A DNA stretch of 64,000 bases from Craspedostauros australis (taxonomy: Eukaryota > Bacillariophyta > Bacillariophyceae > Mastogloiales > Achnanthaceae), in assembly GCA_026770025.1 (NCBI GenBank), contig JAMXDE010000007.1, forward strand, positions 496,001 to 560,000. The letters are read 5' to 3'. The notes below the pieces were generated by a model. It ran no database searches and was not told the DNA's origin. It worked only from the letters and a program-made list of their open reading frames with translations. Shown here one piece after another: positions 10,285 through 21,400 of this stretch. The position numbers and the translations under genes are program-made. Each line of letters begins with the position of its first letter. The first letter of the stretch is position 1.

Positions 10285-12033
10285 ATGGATACCAAGGTTG
10301 TATCGGATGCAGTCAGCAGCATCTCCGACGATACCGCCGCGACAGACTTAACCAATCGCAGCGGCTCCGGTTCCATCGTGACGAACGGAGAGCTATTCGA
10401 TGATGGCGAGCTCGCATTGCTCGCATCTTCTCTGTTCGTCGATGACGGGGCTTCATCCGCAACACCCTCCAGCGATGGCTTGGAGTCTGGCGACGAGGGG
10501 GGCGACAAGGGAGCTTCATCCGCGGTGCCAAGCCGCAATAACCACCGCAGCTTCTCCAATCTAGCGACGTCACCCGTCTACGGACAGCATCTTGATGAAG
10601 AGGAGGCCCGCAAGATGATGCCCAAGAACTCAGACGGCTTGGTGTACTACTGCACCATCATCCCGGATGTATTCTGCGTGAACGGCAAGCTGAAGTTACG
10701 CGGTTTGAACAAGCGAGATTTCAACCTGGAGACGAACGAGATCAAGCCACGACGGCCATCATTGCCGCTCACCATCTCCGATCTCTTCTCCTCATTGACC
10801 AAGGTCAGCGAAGACAATGGAGCGTACTCGCGCTACATCTTCAACGGCATCCTCAATGGCTGGCCCTCACTCAAGGTTTTCGAGTTGGTGGGAATCGACA
10901 AGAAGCGTTCCATAGGGCCGCTTTCTGCGCCAGATTACTTGAACTCTGCCGGGATCACGTGGCAGCATTACTGGAGCATGGATCGGGAAGGCAAGGACGG
11001 GGTGGCCCCGACCATCCTCGATCAGAACAAGATCTATCGAGCCAAGCTCCGTGGCCCAGCGTGGACCTCGAAGGGGTGGTCCATCGACAGCCCCGGCTTC
11101 GTCTTCTGGTTCGAATCGCAACACAGTGCGGGGCCGAGGGTGCTTTACGGAACCAACGCCGTTGCTGAAGTGGAGGACGCCAACTGCACCCACATACACA
11201 TGCTCTCCCACCGGTACGCCGTCGCGAAAGAAACGGCGAAGGACCGCGTCACGTATCACTCCGTCGTCCTTCTGGAATGGGATCATGGCAAGTACTGCAC
11301 CGTGGTGGAGGGTGCCTATCTGAACGGCATTGGCGGCTACCAAGGCAAAAGCAACTGGTACCACGACCGTGACGACAAACCGAATAGCCTCTACCGCGTC
11401 CTGCCGTCGGAGATGGTCAGCCCATGGTCGACCAGCGCGGCTGAAATCCGATGCTACGACGTCGAAGCAAAGAATCTATCTGAATTCCAGGACTTTGTCT
11501 CGCAGTACGAAGGGCCAGGCAAGCGCTTCGTTGACCCGCGCTTCACATTCTCTCATCCAGCCCGGTTGACCTACAGATCCAAGTCACACATCGCTCAGTA
11601 CTGCGCCAACTACATCAATCGCGACACGTCCTACTCGGAACTCAAGCGCAACTGTCAGGTAAGACGGCCTCTCTCCAGTGATCTTGCACCATGCCGTGTC
11701 TGTTGGTTATCCGCGTGCCAGTGTAACCCTGCGGGAGTACCATTGTGTCGGTCGTCCAATCGACGAACCAGTCAACCAACCAACAAACAAACAAACAATC
11801 AGACTCACCAACTGTGCTACTCTACATTCGTTTCACATGCCCCCTCTGCCCTCTTGCAACGGCAGACTCTCGCGGCAGATCTTTGCTCCTTCCTGGCGGG
11901 AAAGAGGAGCGTGGCGCCGTTCCATCCAGTCAACAGGATCGAATACCACAATCGCACGCATCTATTTTTGTACGATTCGACGATGTTCGAACAGCGACGC
12001 ACAGCATCGCTCAAAGGAAAGGTGGTGCGATGA
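10285..12033 (+). CDS. Conserved protein of unknown function with C-terminal NC-type motif
   Basis: Two exons, 10285-11658 and 11866-12033, give 513 residues. The junction joins LKRNCQ to TLAADLCSFLAG, which makes better protein sense than reading through. The 207-nt intron is a multiple of three and has no in-frame stop, so an unspliced mRNA would encode a 582-residue form. The first about 105 residues are Ser/Asp/Gly-rich and probably disordered. The folded part (about 110-513) includes a long mixed alpha/beta region with conserved-looking Trp and Gly residues (AGITWQHYWSMD, GWSIDSPGFVFWFE, HIHMLSHRYAV, HSVVLLEWDHG). It ends in YSELKRNCQTLAADLCSFL then HPVNRIEYHNRTHLFLYD. The Asn-Cys pair followed by a hydrophobic helix recalls NC motifs of permuted papain-fold proteins; that resemblance is weak. 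I do not recognise the family and assign no function. Confidence 0.75.
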   Translation: MDTKVVSDAVSSISDDTAATDLTNRSGSGSIVTNGELFDDGELALLASSLFVDDGASSATPSSDGLESGDEGGDKGASSAVPSRNNHRSFSNLATSPVYGQHLDEEEARKMMPKNSDGLVYYCTIIPDVFCVNGKLKLRGLNKRDFNLETNEIKPRRPSLPLTISDLFSSLTKVSEDNGAYSRYIFNGILNGWPSLKVFELVGIDKKRSIGPLSAPDYLNSAGITWQHYWSMDREGKDGVAPTILDQNKIYRAKLRGPAWTSKGWSIDSPGFVFWFESQHSAGPRVLYGTNAVAEVEDANCTHIHMLSHRYAVAKETAKDRVTYHSVVLLEWDHGKYCTVVEGAYLNGIGGYQGKSNWYHDRDDKPNSLYRVLPSEMVSPWSTSAAEIRCYDVEAKNLSEFQDFVSQYEGPGKRFVDPRFTFSHPARLTYRSKSHIAQYCANYINRDTSYSELKRNCQVRRPLSSDLAPCRVCWLSACQCNPAGVPLCRSSNRRTSQPTNKQTNNQTHQLCYSTFVSHAPSALLQRQTLAADLCSFLAGKRSVAPFHPVNRIEYHNRTHLFLYDSTMFEQRRTASLKGKVVR

Positions 12034-12742
12034 TGTAGCTGATGGCAATAGCGGTGATCTTTGTGTTTCTGCTCGTGGTCGAAGTTGGATCACGTACTCC
12101 AGTGTCCGCGACAACGGCAAGGCGGTGCATGGGCCAAAGCCGACCCAAAGAGGCGCCACAGAGTGTCGTCCTGGACGTTTCATCGCGAGCAATTGTTAAT
12201 ATTAGATAATGTGTCTGCAAACTTTAACAACCATGCTCTCCGTTGCCACGAGTATTAAACTGGATGTCTTGCCCTTCTATTCGTATGTTTGCTGTGCGAG
12301 TACGCGTGAGACGTATGGAATGTAGATTATTGGATTCCACGATGTGCACGACCTTGCAGTCTCGTCATTTGGTTTCGTGGCCCGCAGCTTCGCAAAACAC
12401 ACCAACGCACACGAGTGCGAGGATTCTACGGCTATGAGTAATAGTTCATAGTCGTACGAGTAGTAGGGCTGGTATGCTCTCGCAGTTGGGCCGAAGGTGA
12501 TTGAATTCTGCACCAGGAGTAGCTGGAACTCCTTTTCCTTCTTTCACATTCCTCATTCGCTTCTTGTCTGTCGATGCTCACCATGAGTTATCGCGCAAGC
12601 GTATTTGCCAACTCCGTATGTACGGTCGCATCCCTGCATGGATATGTGTACTCTGTAGAGTAGTATCATTGCTATTGAGATTAGAATAGTGTAGTGTCTT
12701 ATGGTACTCGTGGAGTGGAATGGCTTGTGACGCTGACCAATC
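12034..12742. other. Convergent 3' flanks
   Basis: Gene-free stretch between the convergent 3' ends of the unknown-function gene (plus) and RAD23 (minus). No RNA gene or repeat was recognised. A GTCGTACGAGTAG word lies near 12451, one of many similar words in the gaps of this window. Confidence 0.5.
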
Positions 12743-14911
12743 TCAGTCATACATGTCGTCATCGTTGGAACCGCCACCAGCACCAGCACCACCGCCACCA
12801 GCGTTGCCGCTGCCTCCAGCGTCGCCCATATCGCTGAATCCGAGCCCGCCGTCCATTAGCAGGTTCGCAGCGAGTTCTTCATTCTTGTCGCATGCGAGGT
12901 AAGCTTGGGCTGCCTCGGCTCGGTCAAATCCCATCTCCGTCAAACGATCAACGGCGGCCATGTCCTCTTCGTTCAGTCGGAGGAACTGGGGACCTCCTCC
13001 TCCGCCAGCACCGCCCATCAATGCTCCAAGACCGGCGCCGCCGCTCTGTGCCATCGCCTGCATCATGTACGGCTGCAGTTGTTCTGGAGGGATCTGCATC
13101 AGCATTTGCGCTGTGGTTCTCAGCTGTTCAGGAGAAAGGCCCACCATCTGGGCTGTTTCGTTGAGCTCCGTTGGACTCATCGATTGGATCATTTGGGCCA
13201 TCTGCGCCATCTGGGCTGGATTGGCCATTCCATCCATCAAGCCTGCTGAAAGTCCAGCCGGTAAGCCTCCCGCAGCTCTTGCGCCGGCTCCAGAAGAAGC
13301 GGAAGTCGACGAGGATGTGGACGACGACTGCTGGGTGGTGGATGCAGAGTTGGCTTCAGTGATTGGCTCATTCATCATTTCAAGGAAGGCGGCTTGGTTG
13401 GCGTTAATCTCTGCGAGCAGCTCCGGCTGCTGCTGTCCGATCTGGGTCAACACAGTTTGAAGCATCTGGGGGTTGCTCTGTACAAGACGACGAAGGTCGT
13501 TGAATTGCGGGTGGTTTCGGAGGGCTGCGAGAGGGCCTCCGCTCCCCCCTGCCCCAGCAGCTGCTGGCGAAAGGCTGCCGGCTGCAACTGCGGATTGGAT
13601 GCCTGGGGGGATGCCGTTTGTGAGGAATTCAACAGCAACATCGGGGTTCCCGCCAGCTGCGCGGAGGCAGTGGCGAACTTCGGCCTCTGGGAAGCCCATT
13701 CCTGTCAGGTTGCCGATGACCTCCGCCGAGAACTCCGGTTCGGTCGGTCTTGACGGGGCTGCTGGGGTCGTCGCCGTCGTTGTGGCAGTTGTGGTTGCGA
13801 CAGCTGGTGTTTGGGTGGCGCTGGACGCCGGTTGCGGTGCTGGCGTGGCCGGTGGTTCCTTGTTCGCAGTCGACGACGCTGCCTCTGCGGGTGCAGGTGC
13901 CGCGGCGGCAGCCGGTGCTGGTGCAGCTGCCTTCTTCTTCGACTTGGTGATCATCACCACCAAGAAATCCTGCTCAGTGATTCCACATGCCGAGACTGTC
14001 TGATCGTCCTTGAGCACTTTCCCTGAATGAATGAGTTTCATGCTGGCGGCAGGCAGATCTGACTTGACCTCTTCCTGCGAGACACGACATGCAAAATTGA
14101 GTACGGAGAGATGGAGTAGAGTAGAGTATGGTTGGGGATTTGTTCGTGCCGTTGCCACCGCCATTGTCACCGTCGCAGTTGTCCAGAATGAGGTAGCGGT
14201 TGTTGTGGATATGTAATGTTGGATGTCGTCGCCACGGCGATGGTGGTTATGAAGATGTTGATGCGGATGAAGGTGACGGCAGCCACGGTTGCAACGTATG
14301 CGGTTCATGTGGAATGGCGTGTGGAAATAATGGGTGTTGTGGTGATTGACAAAGTTTGGGAAATGGTTGGAATGTGGCGAGGGTCGGGCCAAAACATCAA
14401 GTCAAGCCAGGCCAAGCCGCGAGATGAACAAAAGTGCGGGGTATCGACACCAACCGTCGTAATGCCAGAGATCATGGGATCAGCGCACATTTACAGCATC
14501 CAGATGCAAGTCGGACGAGGATGTTGCCCCGTTGTACGATGAATGTAAGCAGAGGAGATGGCGCGAGATGGTGAGTGCACCGTGCTGTGATCTTATGTGT
14601 CTGGTATACTGTACAAATATACTGTACAAATATGAGCACGATTACAACATGCCGCGTTCCAATGCACGGAATTGGACAGGTTTGGCTCCGTACACGAAGC
14701 AAGCACCAACAGCAAAGTCACAACACAAGGTATGGAAGAGCAGGTGGCAAAGCCACAGATACAGCAAGAGATAAAGACGAGGCCAGCAGCGGTAGTGATG
14801 ACAATGACAATGGCCACTTACGATCTTGGCCTTGATCTCCTGGATCTTGTTCTCGGCCTCGCAGTTCACCTCGAACTTTCCACCCTTGAGGGTCTTCACT
14901 GTGAGCTTCAT
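12743..14911 (-). CDS. RAD23: RAD23, proteasome shuttle and nucleotide excision repair factor
   Basis: Carries ubiquitinated substrates to the proteasome and stabilises the XPC/Rad4 damage sensor. Two exons, 14911-14822 and 14074-12743, give 473 residues; the donor is GTAAGT and the acceptor is TCGCAG. Exon 1 starts MKLTVKTLKGGKFEV, the beginning of the ubiquitin-like domain (about 1-75), which continues with MKLIHSGKVLKDDQTV and DFLVVMITK. An Ala/Pro/Thr linker follows, then UBA1 (about 145-184, LTGMGFPEAEVRHCLRAA), the XPC-binding domain (about 210-266, LRNHPQFNDLRRLVQSNPQML) and UBA2 (about 400-439, LTEMGFDRAEAAQAYLACD). Between the XPC-binding domain and UBA2 is an extra Met/Gln/Pro-rich helical block (about 314-369) repeating a motif like QMAQMIQSMSPTEL, not part of the standard architecture. 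It is divergent from ATG12, with about 870 bp between them. Confidence 0.95.
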
Positions 14912-15779
14912 GGTGATGGGTACTGGTGTGATTGCAGATACTGGTGTGCTTGTATTGTCTGCGGTGCTAATGCGAGGAGGGTAGCTTTGTGCGGATTATC
15001 AATGTCGCTGATGCTGATGCTGATGCTGATGCTGCGGCCCCTGTTGCTGGAGGATGGTCTGGGACGCTTCGAGGTACGGTTGTGCGTTGTGGTCCCTTCG
15101 CCGTTCCTTGAGAGTTTGGGGATTGGCGTGGCTGTGGTATCGTCGTCCTTGGGTAATGGTGGCGTTCACAACCACGAGCAGAGCAGTCGCGGTCGTGGTC
15201 GTTGTTGGCTTTTTTGTTGCGGTTGCGCAAAAACAGGCTTGCTTTTTCGTCTCTCATCTTCTTGTTTCTCTGGTGATCGATTTTAATCAGATGAATCGAA
15301 CGAGCAATTCGAAACATGGACACGGTGATGTGTCTGATTGCGGGCGTGGCGCGAAGAAGCCCGGCTGCCTCTCAACGAGAAAGCCACGCCGCTTGGTGGT
15401 CTTGTGGTGAACACAGACGCAGTCTTCAGGGATTCGATTGGGGGAGACGAGAGCAACAACACCAGCAAAGGCATACGACCACATCCGGCAACAGCAAGGT
15501 AGCGACAGAATAGACAGTGATGGGGCCGGGCCAACCGCAGACAGAAACGGATACTCTAAAGAAGAACAGATATCAGCGCCCTCCCAACATCTTCGGAGAC
15601 AGCTCCGCCATCACCACTATATTGATCAACTAGAATCATTCTCGCACACCGTTGATTCTCACACGCTGCATATTCTCTCTAGAAGGAGCACAAGTGCGAC
15701 TGTATCACAAGCATACAACTACTCGGCGACACATTCACAGCGTATCCCACTCAGGATCTAACGTGACGACGGAAAGAAG
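14912..15779. promoter_or_regulatory. Shared upstream region of RAD23 and ATG12
   Basis: Head-to-head intergenic region of about 870 bp serving RAD23 (minus) and ATG12 (plus). It contains a short (CTGATG)-type tandem of about five units near 15005-15035. I see no convincing TATA box. The bidirectional promoter role is inferred from the layout only. Confidence 0.4.
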
Positions 15780-16097
15780 ATGGATACGATGAATAGTGCA
15801 GGCAGCGGCAGCATCGCGGCGCAGTCACCCAAGGTGAAGGTCCATTTCGTGCCGGTCGGATCTGCTCCGATACTCAAGAAGAGCAAAATCCAGATGAACC
15901 CCGATTTGCGCTTCTTTGCGGTTCACGCATTCTTGAAGAAGATCCTCGAGCTTCCGGACCACCAGCCGCTCTTCCTGTATTGCAGTTCCTCCTTCTCGCC
16001 AGGCCCCGAAGAGCTGCTCGCGGATCTGCGGACCAACTTCGCCAATGCGCGTAGCCAGCTGATAGTGCACTACAGTCTGCAGGAGGCGTGGGGATAG
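15780..16097 (+). CDS. ATG12: ATG12 ubiquitin-like autophagy protein
   Basis: Ubiquitin-fold modifier that is conjugated through its C-terminal glycine to ATG5 and promotes lipidation of ATG8 on the growing autophagosome. It is a single exon of 105 residues, short but complete compared with plant ATG12 (about 95). About 18 disordered residues precede the fold, which starts KVKVHFVPVGSAPILKKSKI. Family hallmarks follow: FFAVHAFLKKIL, then LFLYCSSSFSPGPEELLADL, and the terminal HYSLQEAWG ending exactly at the conjugating Gly with no residues to be trimmed. The Trp-Gly end separates ATG12 from ATG8. It shares an upstream region with RAD23. Confidence 0.94.
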   Translation: MDTMNSAGSGSIAAQSPKVKVHFVPVGSAPILKKSKIQMNPDLRFFAVHAFLKKILELPDHQPLFLYCSSSFSPGPEELLADLRTNFANARSQLIVHYSLQEAWG

Positions 16098-16595
16098 ATC
16101 TTGGTATGGGAGGCTCAGAGCAGAGTCAGAATCTCCCATGATGTACAATATACTACAATAATTGAGTACGTAGAGTCGAGTGCTCCCTGGAGAGAGAGAG
16201 CAATCTAGAGAACTTGACTTGTACGACTATTGTAACAAAACAAAGAGTATTGGAGTAGAGCCAAGTAATAATGTGTTGTATTATCAAGTAGGCAGTTGGA
16301 GTTGGTCGATGAGTGCAAGTATAGTCGTCCATGCAAGGAAGGGCACAGGCGGTAACTGCGAAGTTTATAATATCTTCCGATCATTCGGACGTTCATAATT
16401 GTTGAGCATTCATCCTCGACGAATACCAAACTATCATTATATAGAATGTAATATAATACTACTTATTCGATACTCTGGAGAGAGAGAGAGTAATACCGTG
16501 GAGTCGTCTACACATTTGTGCCAACGAGACATGCAAATGGTCGTCTTGGAGAGTTCCACCAGTCGCGTGCATCAATGCATGGCTGCGGACAGGTT
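16098..16595. other. Convergent 3' flanks of ATG12 and PWI gene
   Basis: Gene-free. GA tracts occur near 16190-16200 and 16480-16492. Several short AT-rich words (ATATAATA, TATTATA) occur. Nothing else was recognised. Confidence 0.5.
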
Positions 16596-17696
16596 TCAGG
16601 GCGTATCTCGTCGTTGACGCTTTCGGGTATCCCCGCGCTCCGGGCTCCGCGACGGAGTTGATCGCGATCTCGAGTCCCTCCTCCTGTTTCGGCGGTCCCT
16701 GCTACTATCCCGATCGTGGTGACGACGGCGATGCTGGTGGCGCCGACGGCCATCATCATCGCCGTCATCACCATATCTGCGCGACCCGCCACGATGCTGC
16801 CGATTTTCATCGCGATCAAAACGCCGTCCATGGCGCTGCCTGTCACGCCGTTGCAAGTCTTTGATTTCGTCGCTGATCTGCCCGATCTCTTTGTCCAAGG
16901 CTTCGCTTGGTTTGTCGGATCGTTGCTCACGCAGATCATCAAGATTTTTGCGGAGCTGTCCAATTTCCTTGGACGTCGAGTTGGGCCGTTTGTTGTCAGA
17001 TCTTCTGCTGTCGGACCTCCTGCCTGCATCCTCATCATCGCTGACTTTTCCGGCCCGATCTTCTGGGTTGTTCCTCTCCTGATGTGGACGGTGCTGCCCT
17101 CCCCGACCACCGCGATTTTCGTCATTGTTGTTGTTGTTGCCATTGTTGCGAATGTTGTTATTGATGCTGTTGATGTTATTGTGGGAAGCTCTGTTGCCCC
17201 AGCGGCTTGCGCGGCCTCGATCATTCCTTTTGGCATCGCGCTGCTGATTCGATGTCGCTTGCGCCTTGGCCCTTTCTGCTGCGGCAGCTGCCGCCGCTTC
17301 CTGCATCTCCTTCTTTTTCTTCTCCAGGATGACGGTTGGAATCCCCGTTCCGTTGGACTGCGCCTCCAGCATCATAGTCCAGAGCTCCTTGGAGAACGAT
17401 GCTGCTTCCTTCTCACCCAGAAATCCCACCAGATCGAGCTGGGCGCAGCGAGGGTCAACCTTCTCCCCACTCGCGTTCTTCTCCAGAAATACGTTGACGG
17501 CCATCGAGGAGACGATCTCGTCGTCGAAGCCGAGCAATGCCGCGACCTTGTCTTCGATCCATTGCGTGAGCACCTCCTTGTTGACGGCGTCGGAACGCAC
17601 GGACTTGCTGAAGTTCTTCGGGAACTTGGTGGACTTCAGCGCCTTGTTCCTGGCGCGGACATCGGCGACGGAGGATGTTCCCTTGATGGACGGCAT
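16596..17696 (-). CDS. PWI-domain, Arg/Ser-rich splicing factor (SRRM1/SRm160-like)
   Basis: Probable nuclear splicing coactivator. Single exon; the start chosen at 17696 (MPSIKGTSSVADVRARNKALKS) gives 366 residues. An in-frame ATG at 17759 would only add 21 Asn/Thr-rich residues encoded by a tandem repeat. Residues about 20-110 match the PWI domain: FPKNFSKSV, the QWIEDKVAALLGFDDEIVS core containing the Trp-Ile, and FLEKNASGEKVDP then LVGFLGE. A Lys/Glu/Ala-rich helix (about 125-155) leads into a long low-complexity tail. The tail holds Asn-rich stretches, RGG-like motifs, a coiled-coil-like segment (KEIGQLRKNLDDLREQ) and finally RS/RD/RR dipeptides (SRSRSTPSRSPERG), typical of SR-related proteins. 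Head to head with TCF25. Confidence 0.88.
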   Translation of the reverse strand: MPSIKGTSSVADVRARNKALKSTKFPKNFSKSVRSDAVNKEVLTQWIEDKVAALLGFDDEIVSSMAVNVFLEKNASGEKVDPRCAQLDLVGFLGEKEAASFSKELWTMMLEAQSNGTGIPTVILEKKKKEMQEAAAAAAAERAKAQATSNQQRDAKRNDRGRASRWGNRASHNNINSINNNIRNNGNNNNNDENRGGRGGQHRPHQERNNPEDRAGKVSDDEDAGRRSDSRRSDNKRPNSTSKEIGQLRKNLDDLREQRSDKPSEALDKEIGQISDEIKDLQRRDRQRHGRRFDRDENRQHRGGSRRYGDDGDDDGRRRHQHRRRHHDRDSSRDRRNRRRDSRSRSTPSRSPERGDTRKRQRRDTP

Positions 17697-18463
17697 GGTG
17701 TTGATGTTGATGTTGGTGTTAATGTTGGTGTTAGCAGAAGTGGAGTGGAAGTACAACACTTTGTGTTGATGTGTTGTCTTTTCTCCGTGATTTCTTAGGT
17801 TGCTTTTTTGTTCATTTGTCCATTACACGGGCAGTTTGCGAAATCCGTTCTTTGTTGGTTGGTTGGTTGGTTGGTTGGTTGGGGGAGGAGAAAGGCGTCG
17901 ATGGTCTCGTTTAGTTCCATTCTCGCTCTCAGCAGCGCTGGTTTGCTTCTCTGACGCACGGTGTACGCACGTTAAATTTGATGATCTGTTGTTCTTGTTG
18001 TGTTCTCCAGTCAACAATGTAGACAGACGTACATACGTAGGCAAGAACGAATACGCACAAACTGACAGCCTAAGCAAACCAAACGTGGAGTAAAAATGAC
18101 AGGTGCTTCGCAAACAGTCAAGAACATCGCATGTCGTCTTTGTGCGTTGCGATAGATTTCCAGACATTTCTCCAGAAACACACACAAATGGAGAGCAGCA
18201 AATGATGTACCAACACAAATAGGCCATCACAGCCACACATTCCCCCCTCTGGACACTCACAAACAAAGGAGCGCCACATATTCCATAATACACGTACGAC
18301 CTACCCGTGCCGTACTCGCAGATGCCACACTGGAGCAGAGTGAACGAGCATCAAATCATCTTCGCATCATACGATTATCGGTCTGTGTGCAATTGATGAG
18401 AGAAGAGTGAATCACCAACGCCATCACCAACGCCATCACCAGCATCAACAGAAGAAACAAGCG
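17697..18463. promoter_or_regulatory. Shared upstream region of PWI gene and TCF25
   Basis: Head-to-head gap of about 770 bp. It holds a (GTT/AAC)-type trinucleotide repeat just upstream of the PWI start (about 17698-17735), a (TTGG)n tract at about 17857-17881, and CATCAC/CACCAA repeats just before the TCF25 start (about 18409-18450). No core promoter element was identified with confidence. Confidence 0.4.
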
Positions 18464-21400
18464 ATGAGCAAGCGCGCAATCCAGAGACTTCGGGATCTCA
18501 GCGGAGCAGAAGCTGACGTAGGTGGCCGGTTGGACAAGATCGATGATGAGGGCGACGGAAGTGATGACAGCGATGACAGTGATGACGATGATAGCCATGG
18601 CATCGTAGAGTCGAGAAACAAGGCGTCTGTCTTCATGTACATGGACGACGACAGCGATAGTCAAAGCGACAGTGACAGCGACGACATTGATCATGACGAC
18701 AATAGCAATGATGATGATGATGATGATGATGTTGGCGACACTCCTGATCAGGCCACACTCAGCGAAGGCGACGAGAAAGACGCAATCGAATCACCCGGCA
18801 AAGCAAATGCCGACGAAAGTTGCATCGATCAAACCAAGCAGAACACTCCAACCGACAACTGCAGTCGCCGGACCGGCAGCACCAAAGGACCGGGGGCAGC
18901 CCCTGTGGTGTCTTCCCTGGACCCACAACAGGACATCGATTCGGAGGAAGCGCATGAAGAGGATCTCGACGACTTGCTCGATGAATTCCGTCAACAGGAT
19001 GTCAAGATTTCGAACGATGTCGCTGACGGCGCAGACACGAGCAAGGCCACTGGGGCCAACGGTCAACGTTCCTTCGCAATTCTGACGGAAGATCTGTACT
19101 ATCGAGATTTCGACATGAACAACTCGATGAAGACGACGGTACAAGGTGTGTCGGCCAACCCCGCTAAACGAAAGCAGCAGCAGCAACAACAACAACGTCG
19201 CCGACAGGATTCCCTGTTCGGGTATTACGAGAACAAGCACATCAGACCACCGCATTACATCGCCGGAGGAATCGGCATGCAGATGCGGGACGACCAGCAA
19301 CAGGAGGAAAATGAAAACAGCGCTGGCGTCCCATGGCCGTACGGCGCACCCAGCGACATTTCGGGCCAAACCAATCCCAATGGGCTGTGGCATACGTTCG
19401 TCCAATCCGACAGCTACAAGACAGATCTGTCCATTCTCGACACCATCGTCAATTCGGGAGACCCCAACGCACTCTGCATGTTCGTTGCTGACAAACCCTT
19501 CGTCCCGGAGGCCTTGATCAAGCTGGTGGATGTCGTGTATGGCACCAACCAGAAAGAGGCCGCTTTGAAGTTGCTGCGGCGAGCGCTTTGGGTGCACGAA
19601 TGCGCCACGCAGCCGTCCTTTTTGAAGTTTGATGGCACCGCGCGTCTGTTGGACTTTCAAAATCCCCAAAATGAGACCTTCTTCCTTGCCTTATTTCAGC
19701 TCGTGCGCGTCAGCCGGATCCACGGGTAAGTCAACTGCACACGTGCACACCTCTTGCATCCGTATCATTTGGGAGCATCCGCGTGTGGCAATGATTGGTG
19801 AATGCTGTTGTTGACGTCAACTCCTGCTGCTGACTGCTGCTGCTGCTGCATTCGTCAACTATGATCCAGCGCACACATCTAACACCGTCACCCACCGCAT
19901 TCTGTATGAACAGTGTGATCACGACTGCGTTAGCAGCATCCCGGTTTCTCCTGTCGCTCGATCCCCTTCGTGACCCAATGGCCATCTTGCTGCTCCTCGA
20001 TAATCTCTCGTTGACATCCACCGACGACTCATCAACGGCTTGGTTCGTCGGATTCGTTGAAAGCAACACCGTCAAGCTCTGCCACAAGACATCAGAGGGA
20101 GAGTTCTACGGCTCGTTGCTCGAACTTCCCAACTTGGCGTATTCGTACGCGTTGGCGCTGCACCATCTCGCATTCACTTCGGAATCCTCCGACGATGTCG
20201 AGAAGAGCACCAACGCGCTCGTGGAGGCCATCTACCGATTCCCATCTGTGGTGCCGAACCTGCTGGATGCGAACAAGATCAACCTAGCGGGCAGGAGCAC
20301 GAATGGCACGGAATGGATGCCAGTTGTGCAACAGCTGCATGCAAACTGGGGGACCATCCAGAGCCAATCGCTGAAGTATGATGGCGTTGATGAAGGCATG
20401 TTGAAGAGGAGTGCACTGTCGGCAGCCAACAAAATAATAATAATAACTCAGTGATTACATCAGAGATGTGCCATAAGGCTTTACCCTCGCCGTCGCCGGC
20501 CCCGTAGGACCTAGCTTCGAGCGAGCTGTCGAGATTATACTCAATCCAGGCCTAGCCACGTTGCCATGGCCTGTCGTTCCGCTTGCATGGAGCGAGACCG
20601 TCGTCGGGCTTTGACTGCGGCCTGTACTGCCGTCATCGAATGCACCCATTGTCGCATTTGGGTTTCGGTGCCGTACTCGATGTTGCGTCCGTCTCGTAAG
20701 AGCTGCAGTTCTGACGCTGTCATGTCTTGGCTGGCACTCTGGGTTATCCGGCGCACCTGCCTGCGCAATTCCTGCGTAGTTGGGTGCTGATCCCCGTCGT
20801 GCACTTTCGCATTTCTCGCCGTCCATATCGTCCAAGGTACTTTCCAGATCCACCGGATTACCTCTCCTGCCCATGCCCTAGCGTCCGGGAAAAAGCACTC
20901 GTGCGTCGTCATCCACTGCCTCTGCGTCCGTACCCAATCCTTGTGTAGGAAGCCTGCTAGCAGAGGATACCAACCTATCGCGCTCTGAGGTCCATCCGTT
21001 CTCAACTTCCGTCTCCACCGCACTAGCCCCACTCGCATGTTCTGGACCAGTCGCGGGGCCGTACCAATTCTCACCATGGTAGCGATCAGATCGGCCGTGG
21101 AGTCCTGCCAAGCTTCCTGGTGTTCCGGGCACTGCAGCACGTGTTCCGTCGTTTCCTCGTGGGGACAGAATTGGCACTTCGCCGTGGGTCGCTGTCCCAT
21201 CTGATGCAATTTCTTGTTGACACCGATGAAACCCGAGGACCACTTGGACATGAAGGTGACCATCGTCTTGCTCTTTTTGGCCGACCTCGTTGACCTGTAC
21301 GTATGCCAGTCCACCGCTGCGGCCTGTTCGTCCTCCCACTGAAACTTCGATGACCAATAAGTGGCAGCTTCCGCCGCCTGTAGTATCTCGTTCAATGCGT

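Noticed and set aside
16716-17798. 360-codon plus-strand frame across the PWI gene
   Set aside because: It is the antisense shadow of the Arg/Ser-rich tail; hydrophobic low complexity only.
18407-18463. Earlier in-frame ATG for TCF25
   Set aside because: It adds only His/Gln residues encoded by a CATCAC repeat; the family starts at MSKRAIQRLRD.
18791-19669. 292-codon minus frame inside TCF25 exon 1
   Set aside because: Antisense shadow of a real TCF25 exon with no recognised motif.
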